In this document: in pieces, positions 57,597-64,000 of the stretch
How positions within the stretch are numbered: position 1 is the first letter of the stretch
Layout of the letters: each line of letters starts with the position of its first letter
From: Farysia itapuensis
Lineage: Eukaryota > Basidiomycota > Ustilaginomycetes > Ustilaginales > Ustilaginaceae
Assembly: GCA_023212645.1 (NCBI GenBank)
Contig: JALBYC010000014.1
Span: 248,001-312,000, forward strand
DNA: 64,000 bases
Direction: 5' to 3'
Made by a program: the position numbers and the translations under genes
The notes under the pieces: model-generated
The model's input: only the letters and a program-made list of their open reading frames with translations
Database searches by the model: none
Told to the model about the DNA's origin: nothing

Positions 57597-59119
57597 TACT
57601 GCAACTCGTCCGCATGCTGCAGTCCCCTTCACTTTGGCTTCGCACTTGCATGTTCCGAGATCTCCCTTTGGGCTCATGACCGTCTCTCAATATGGTGATT
57701 GCTTGCTCTATGACCGAGACAAGGCCGTGCTGAATTGCTTACGGGTGCGAAGCTGCACGCTTTTGACGTTGCTTAGGCAAGCCCTGGAGGCTCAGGAGAC
57801 CAGTCTTACAGGGCTGGCCTCGCATCCGCTGGACCGCTTTCTGGTCTCTTGCACATCCATTGCGTTATGTATCTGTTTTCTCTTGCCGTGGGATGCTTCA
57901 CGGTCATATGTCATTGCTCCTGAGCCCCGTCTGCCGCGCTAAGCCCTCGCGGCTGAGCAATAGCGATTCGCATGTTTTTCGCGATTTGCGCAATGGCGCT
58001 CTCGTCTTCTGCACGATATTGCCGAAACATGCAGCTACCCTTTCGCCCTGCTGTGGAGAGATTCTTAACAGATAGAGTATGATTCTGCTCAGACGCACGC
58101 TGGGACTTGCTAATTTATGCATTTCCCCAAAGTGTTACAGCTTCCATCTGCAAAAGATTGCTTTGACCTCTTCGACAATTTTCCGAGACTCACGCTGAAC
58201 AAAACCTTAGGTCGTGGGCCGGCCCAGATCGCATATATTCGTAGTTTTCCTTCACAGCATCGTCTCGTGCTGCTTTGTCCACGATTTAAGCTGTCATCGT
58301 AAGCATGGCTTCCTCAGTGTGCCACAGACTGGTTGAGCACGCAGCTGAAAGCCCTAGCTAGACGATAAAGGCTCGTGCGGTGATCCTCTTCATACTTCGT
58401 CTATCTACTGCGTGTGGCTCTCCGGTTGCTCCCGAGACAGGCAGCAGCTATCGCAAACAGCGGTTCCTAGGTAATTCTGCACTGATCAGGTCTTATTCTT
58501 TGACTACGCCTTGTCTTCGCTAACCATGACGTCATCACTCGACTCAGCATTTATGGCTAAGAGCAGAAAGACTACTCAGCCTTCACGGCTAAATTGCAGA
58601 CGCAATCACAGTGTATAAATGGACCTCCTTCTTTCCCTTTCGATAGTATAATGTCCTCTTTCCTCTGCAGTAGCTACCTCCTGAATGATGCAGTTAAAAG
58701 AAGAACTAAAGCCAACACTGAAGACGTGTTTCGCAGATCAGCCATCCCGACCACATCGGCGAGTTTCCAGGGACGTGGCTCTGCTCTCCAGCGACATTAC
58801 TCTGCAAATGGCGATCCACAGTGTATGCTTGCAGGTACTTGTCGTCATATCGCCGAGCGTACAATGCTTTCTGATGCTCAACACAATTTGATTCAAGGAA
58901 GTCGCACAACGTGGCGGCTGGCAGTCTATAGCTGACCAGCAAGGCCTGCAATGGTAGGCCAAGTATGGCCACAAAATAAGTACTTTGTACAGCAGAAGAA
59001 CTCGAAGAGCGCCTCAAGTTGTTTTAACGTCGGCCTGTCGGGTTGTGCTTATCGGTGTAAAATTTCTTCTTTGATCGTCCGTTCATCACGGGTCCGACCA
59101 AATGAAGAAACCAGATGTG
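57597..59119. other. Gene-free stretch after HSE1
   Basis: I see no coding sequence here beyond short frames with no domain, including one minus-strand frame at 58706-59017. One copy of the perfect palindrome TGGGCCGGCCCA lies at 58215-58226. The first few hundred bases are probably the HSE1 3' UTR. Confidence 0.5.
58215..58226. repeat. Palindrome TGGGCCGGCCCA, copy 1
   Basis: Perfect 12-bp palindrome, first of three exact copies in the gene-poor region. Confidence 0.9.
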
Positions 59120-60005
59120 AAACTTACGGATGACGCCTCTGGCATGCCGGACCGGGTTCCAAGCCTCGACGTCCGATTTTCGAAAGCTCAGTCAGCGAAC
59201 GGATGAAGGATCGCTGTCGCCAACGGTTTACATAATCAGCTTCCCCACGCAGCTCTCGACCGTTCCGCTGCTACCAGCTACGTTTTCCGACTTCTCGCAA
59301 CCTCGTCGCCCGGAATCGTCTAATCTCCATGAACAAAATGTAGCGAGACCCCTCAGTCCGATTATAGCGGCTAGCCGTACAAGGCTGTGTTCTGAAAGCT
59401 TCCTTCGTGCAAGACGGTTCCCAACGTCTGGACGCATCTTGATGGCAGCTACAATCTTCATCTGCCTTCGACGGCTCTCGCAAGAACGCTCACTTGATGC
59501 TTTTCGCATAAGGCGGATCTTTGCCATCTCCTTGATCAAGACGAAGGACGGGAACACTGCAGTTCATGTACAACGTGTACACCGAAATGCCGTTCGGAGA
59601 CTCCAGACCGAATCAATTCCTTACTCGATTCTCTGATCCACGACATTCCTTCTACGATCCACGACACCTCTCCCACGATCCACGACATTCCTTCTACGAT
59701 TCACGACACCTCTCCCACGATCCACGATACCTCTCCTACGATCCGTGACACCTTTCCTATGACCCGCGACACCCTTCCGCATTGGCGACTATCTTCCATC
59801 CCTTTCAGAGTCACAGCTCGAGGCATCTGGTCGTCGCATCGTCTTCCAGCGCCACTGGTGGTCTCACAAATCCTTCGTGAGCCTGTGGTCTGCCCGGCCT
59901 TCTGTTGCCTGCTTGGCTTTCTGTCCTGACATCCAAAGTCCGTTGCGCCCGCCCGGGCCGATGCTCTGCCGTCATCATTGCCTTTGCTCCTTGGACCGTA
60001 GCACG
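59120..60005 (+). repeat. Diverged duplication, copy A
   Basis: Shares ordered blocks with 60325-61070, including ACAAGGCTGTG, CAAGACGGT, GATCAAGACGAA, CTTTCTGTC..GACATCC and GCCTTTGCTCC. Copy A carries an extra 21-bp minisatellite. The identity of the element is not recognised. Confidence 0.65.
59634..59778 (+). repeat. 21-bp minisatellite inside copy A
   Basis: About seven units of CGATCCACGACACCTCTCC(C/T)A with a CATTCCTTCTA variant. The unit length is seven codons, so the plus frame reads DPRHLSH/DPRHSFY repeats, but the frame ends quickly and is not considered a gene. Confidence 0.85.
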
Positions 60006-60324
60006 AAGCAATTTTCATCTCAAAGACTCGGATGCTGACCACAGCGGACGTGCCCGCCCTGTCATGTTGACCGGCCGCAGTTGCTCTCGCGGTCTTTTCT
60101 TCTGTACACTTTCCCAACGCTCTCGTGTCCTGTTGAGCGTGTAGTAAGCCGCTCGATCAACTCTACGTTCCGAAGGAGTTGCCCAGCAAATTTAGCAATC
60201 TCACGTAGCACTCGCTTGACTCTTCTCGCCCTCTCGCTCGAGGGCACAGGAATGGGGTAGCTGTCTTCATCTAATTCAATAGCCAGGTTCTCGATAGCCC
60301 GGTTCTCGAATGCCAACGTAATTG

Positions 60325-61070
60325 TCATGAATGACACCTGACATGTTAGACCGGCTTCCCCGACCCCGCACTCCAACTGCGTATTTCGGCCATGACAGCT
60401 CGGCTAACTGTGGCGAATCCATCCGCTCGCTAACACCAACGGTTTGAGACATCCACCTCGCGATCCAGCTCGCGATCATTCCGTTGTCACCGGCTAGCTT
60501 CCGAGGTCTCGCGAATCAAGTCGCCGTGGTTCGATGATGTCGTCGATCACGCCATCGCGAGACTCCTCAGTCCAAGTGCAGCGGGAGGCTGTACAAGGCT
60601 GTGCTCTGGCGGATCCTCTCCTACAAGACGGTCACCACCGTAAGAGGCCGCACTCCTCTGATGCCTTACGACCTTATTCCTGTTACACGACCTTCGCAAG
60701 AACACTCGTCTGATGCTCCGCGTACATGACGACTCTTTGCCACTTTCTAGATCAAGACGAAAGGTATATATATCGCCCTTCGCGACTCCCCACTTAGTTC
60801 ACATCTTCCCTTAGTTTTCTGATCTCAAAGCGATCGTTCCCAACGATCGGTCACACCCTGTTCCGTCGGCAACTGTCTTCTGTCCTCTGTCTTCCACCTT
60901 GGAATCTACTTGTCCCCCGAGACTTCTGTGTGCCTTGTATCCACTTGGCCTTCTGTAGCCTGCCTGGCTTTCTGTCTTGACATCCGACCCTCTGTTCTGC
61001 CTGCCTGGGCCACCGCCTCCCGTCTGTCACCGCCTTTGCTCCCTAGCATAGGCCGCCCGGTGACCTTTCC
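60325..61070 (+). repeat. Diverged duplication, copy B
   Basis: The second copy of the 59120-60005 unit, in the same orientation, without the minisatellite. The copies differ by many substitutions and small indels, so the duplication is old. Confidence 0.65.
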
Positions 61071-62480
61071 GATCCGCGATAGTTGTCGTTCGTGACAGTA
61101 ATTGTCACAAGCAGCGTGTGGCAGCTGAAGCGTTTACGCACCTGTTTTGAGGTGCTTTCGTAGCTAAGAGCATGATATTCTCTACTTTCACAGCCGCAAA
61201 TTGACTATCCACAAAACAAACCGACTGGTTCGAAGTGTTTCGCAACGCCTCTACACTATTTTCATAGGCTACTGTTAAGACACATGCAACAAGGTCGCAG
61301 ATCGCTGCGATGCATCGAAGCGCTTGAAAGGAAGCCATGAGCCAATTGAATTGGCTTCACTGGCCACGAAGTGATTGGTATTGAAGGATGGCCCCCTTTT
61401 TTTGACCCGGTCGCCGCGCACGAGATATGCACCTCTGAACATCGGACTCGATCAGTATCAGCGCTCAGAAAACACTCGGGTGCGAATATGCGTCGAATTA
61501 CACTGAACAGGTTTAATTTGTCATGATTTTCGACCAAATTTTCAAGATAATTAATTAAACGATAAAATTAAAATAAATAAATTAATTAATTGTGGGCCGG
61601 CCCATAATTAAATAATTAAATAATTATAAAATTCGAAATAAATAAAATCCTGTTCCAATGATTGTAATTGACAACATAAGTCCTCACGACACTTCTCTTT
61701 CGACAGCGCGGAGTAGGGCAGGGCCCTGCGACCTGCCGTACACATGAGTTGGGGATGACTTGGGAGTTCAACATCGTCTACGCCACCAGCTTTACTTGTC
61801 TTGTCAACTGTCTTGCTTGGGGGATCCGCAAGCCGGGGCAACACAACTACCATATCTATTCGAACGGCCCTCAACGATGTGGCCCGACTATAATTTAAAC
61901 GATTACATTGATGGACTATGATGTCGGGAGAAATGCATCTATCAGTATCTGAAAGTCTCGCATGCCTGCTCAAGCAGTGGCTTTTGTTCCGAATCACCGC
62001 TAACGCTTCCGAGTTGTTCCCTGACGATGCAAATTTGTTGCGGACCAGCAGCTACCTCGTGGTGAAGTTCTGCGCCAGTCCGTGTGCCGCTGTCTCTTAA
62101 ATTGTAGTCTCCATCTAAGCCCATACACCAGTATTCAGGCACCGACACAGGAGAGTAATTGCTTGCAAGTCAGAGGTCCGCCAACAAACTCCTCAGACGG
62201 AATCAAAGGTCGCTTCAAACTCAATTAAACCCACGATTGAAAGGTGACTTTGACCGGATAAGAGCGTTCTTTCTGGAAGGTCGCAAAGCTAATTAATGTC
62301 ATAAATGACATCGTTCGTGACAATTAAATCCATCGTGTTTAAATGTGCTTTGTAGCAAAAATATAGCCCCTTGCGGTCTAGATTTCATCAATGCCAATAT
62401 CGAGCGACCATATACTTGCATTGCAAGCGCTATCACACACGAGACAAAAGGGGCCACTACGTTAGCAAAGCGTGCTGAGT
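61071..62480. other. Gene-free AT-rich stretch
   Basis: No gene is recognised. The centre (61535-61650) is very AT rich with ATTAATTAATT and AAATAATTAAATAATT tracts around palindrome copy 2. Short frames here have no domain. Confidence 0.5.
61593..61604. repeat. Palindrome TGGGCCGGCCCA, copy 2, in AT-rich island
   Basis: Lies in the 20-bp context TTGTGGGCCGGCCCATAATT, identical to copy 3 in the same orientation. Confidence 0.9.
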
Positions 62481-62484
62481 GAAG

Positions 62485-62615
62485 AGCGGCAAGCGGAGGG
62501 CATGGGCAATAAGTCCAGGCCCAGAAGCATGCGTCCACGGCAACAGAAGAGAGGTCAAAGTAAAGAAGATGTGGTGCAAGAAGTCGGAAGGTGCCTGCGG
62601 GTACAGGTGGCTAGC
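62485..62615 (+). repeat. Dispersed repeat, copy 1
   Basis: Blocks GCGGCAAGCGGAGG, GGCAACAGAAGAGAG and AAGGTGCCTGCGGG occur in the same order at 63860-63976. The sequence between is diverged. Confidence 0.7.
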
Positions 62616-63085
62616 GTAGTAAGGTTGCGGTCCTGCGCGCCCTACTGAAATGCAATTCCTGAGCCCTCAGAGCAAGCCAAGATAGCGTCGAAAGAGAGCA
62701 TCTTCGAACTCGTGCGCCTCAAGTCCAGCTAAATAAGAGCAGCACTCAGCCATAGTGCGCGGAACCTGTACTTATATACGCACCGAGAACGTTTCTTGCT
62801 CAACACAAGAGAAGTATGCAAGGTGTCGCTGAGATATACTAGGCCGGCCGGCCCGCCGGACTTGTCAGACTGGCAACCTCTACACGCTTTCTGCATGGGA
62901 CTCTGAACTCCAACATCTTTAAGCGCACACAGCGTCTCGGAGCCACATCGAAGGCTGCATCAGATACCTTGGTGGGCGTCAAGCAAAGCAAATGAGAGTC
63001 ACTTGCTCAGCCACTTGTTCAGCCAATTGCTCAGCCATAGAAGCAGCGATCTTGCACCGAGCTAAACAGATGACTGCCACCTGAT

Positions 63086-63505
63086 GTCAGCTATAGTAAA
63101 AGCGACCCGTGGTCTTCTAAATCGCAGCCAGGTGTTGCTCTTCCAGTTCTTCGGACCGCATTTAGCCTCGTTGGCCACGCTTCCGAGGCTATCCCGCCAC
63201 ATCCGGATCCCCGGGCATCATCAGCTGTAGTAGAAGCGACCCGTAGTCTTCGAAAACACAGCAAGGTGTGCTTCTTCCAGCTCTCAGTACCGCACACAGC
63301 CTTGTCGGTCACACTTCCGAGGCAATCCGGCCACATGTAGATGGCTCAAGATCGTCAGGCATGCCTCAGGATCATCAGCTATAGTACAAGGACACTTGGC
63401 CTTCTAAACCACAGCCGGGTATTTTTTGACCAGCTCTTCGGACCGCATATAGCCTTCTTGGTCACACTTCCGAGGCACTCCCGCGACATCTGTACCCCTC
63501 ACGAT
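63086..63505 (+). repeat. Degenerate tandem repeat, about 135-155 bp, three units
   Basis: Units begin near 63086, 63220 and 63374 with TCAGCTATAGTA-like sequence. They share GCGACCCGT, TCTTCCAG, GACCGCATATAGCC-like and CACACTTCCGAGGC blocks. No coding meaning is seen. Confidence 0.75.
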
Positions 63506-63552
63506 CATCATCACGATAATAAGATTAAATAATTAGCAATAAAAAAAAATTG

Positions 63553-63564
63553 TGGGCCGGCCCA
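63553..63564. repeat. Palindrome TGGGCCGGCCCA, copy 3, in AT-rich island
   Basis: Same 20-bp context as copy 2, 1960 bp away, again surrounded by A/T tracts (63520-63595). Confidence 0.9.
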
Positions 63565-63859
63565 TAATTTAATCAATTATTAAATATTGATATTTGGGCG
63601 AAGCGTTTTAGCTGTTTCGGAGGCTTTTTGACCGCAAAAGTGGCGAAAAGCAGGTACGCCGCGTCAGAGTTCACGCAGAAGCTTAAATCAACCTTATTTT
63701 CACTGCCCGCGCTGAGTCACCGGTCTGGGGCCCCCACTTTTTATCAGAGCCCAAACTGCGCAACGATCGCACGCAAGACGAGAAGGCCACTGCGGTCTTA
63801 GTTTTGGCGCAAATCGCAAAACGAATCTGCAAAACGCGATTGCTCCGCCGTCAGGGCTT

Positions 63860-63976
63860 AGCGCGGCAAGCGGAGGTCATGAGCAATAACTTATGACCGT
63901 CGAGCATCTGTTCCTGGCAACAGAAGAGAGAATCATAAGGCCGTCTTGATGCAAAAAGTCAAAAGGTGCCTGCGGG
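63860..63976 (+). repeat. Dispersed repeat, copy 2
   Basis: Partner of 62485-62615 in the same orientation. The pair brackets the three-unit tandem repeat and palindrome copy 3. Confidence 0.7.
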
Positions 63977-64000
63977 AATTTCGATTGGCATATTGCAAAG

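Noticed and set aside
57634..57942. 102-codon frame after HSE1
   Set aside because: Starts within the likely HSE1 3' UTR, begins with a non-ATG codon and shows no domain.
59566..59748. Small protein with DPRH repeats
   Set aside because: It is the translation of a minisatellite with no context of a gene.
59634..59778. CRISPR-like array
   Set aside because: Units are contiguous without spacers and the organism is a eukaryote; this is a minisatellite.
57597..64000. Transposon coding remnants
   Set aside because: No reverse transcriptase, integrase, transposase or helicase motif was recognised in any frame, so no element class is claimed.
1..64000. tRNA or rRNA genes
   Set aside because: No convincing internal A/B box pair with cloverleaf and no rRNA sequence was noticed; a covariance-model scan would be needed to exclude tRNAs fully.

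Overview
The window reads as nuclear DNA of a basidiomycete fungus, most likely a smut (Ustilaginomycotina). The genes are compact. The introns that can be placed are mostly 60-75 nt with GTAAG/GTACG-type donors. The acetyl-CoA carboxylase assembles to 2182 residues, close to the roughly 2.2 kb-residue length I recall for Ustilago. The species assignment is inferred from gene style and protein resemblance; no search was run. Many long open frames on the opposite strand are codon shadows. Several apparent starts are non-ATG, so starts here were moved to the first sensible ATG.

Positions 1-57,600 are a dense housekeeping region of 26 protein genes. In order: BAG co-chaperone, homoserine kinase (THR1), dynein intermediate chain (-), PRP38 splicing factor, ARP8 (-), cation-chloride cotransporter, TRAPPC12-like TPR protein, AP-2 sigma (-), SEC72-like TPR protein, complex I 21-kDa subunit (-), a very long mitochondrial fusion protein (Atp25/RsfS-like + neugrin/Rrg9-like + asparaginyl-tRNA synthetase), PUS3/DEG1 (-), a PAM2/CCCH/DUF1771/Smr protein (-), PAF1, SKP1 (-, five exons), methylenetetrahydrofolate reductase (-), APP1-type phosphatidate phosphatase, ACC1, an unrecognised three-exon gene with a dsRBD-like tail, an Scm3/HJURP-like protein (-), a DUF1746 membrane protein, ribosomal protein eL33 (-), BUD20/ZNF593 zinc finger, NUP85, RFC3, AMP deaminase (-), SPC34-like DASH subunit, an IRC21-like cytochrome b5 protein (-) and the ESCRT-0 subunit HSE1. 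Many neighbours are divergent over 150-500 bp or convergent with tails under 100 bp apart.

Positions 57,600-64,000 are very different. I find no convincing gene there. The sequence holds AT-rich islands, three copies of a perfect 12-bp palindrome, a diverged 0.75-0.9 kb duplication, a 21-bp minisatellite, a degenerate tandem repeat of about 135-155 bp and a second dispersed repeat pair. It looks like decayed repetitive or accessory DNA.

The most interesting item is the 17.1-20.2 kb mitochondrial fusion. An open frame joins a ribosome-silencing-factor-like domain, apparently split by a neugrin/Rrg9-like domain, to a complete mitochondrial AsnRS. A presequence-like stretch lies at the junction, next to an intron-like segment whose removal would release the first half as a stand-alone protein. 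Other leads are a divergent eL33/BUD20 pair (both 60S biogenesis), tandem MluI cell-cycle boxes upstream of RFC3, and a PAM2-Smr architecture suggesting a poly(A)-binding-protein-linked nuclease.
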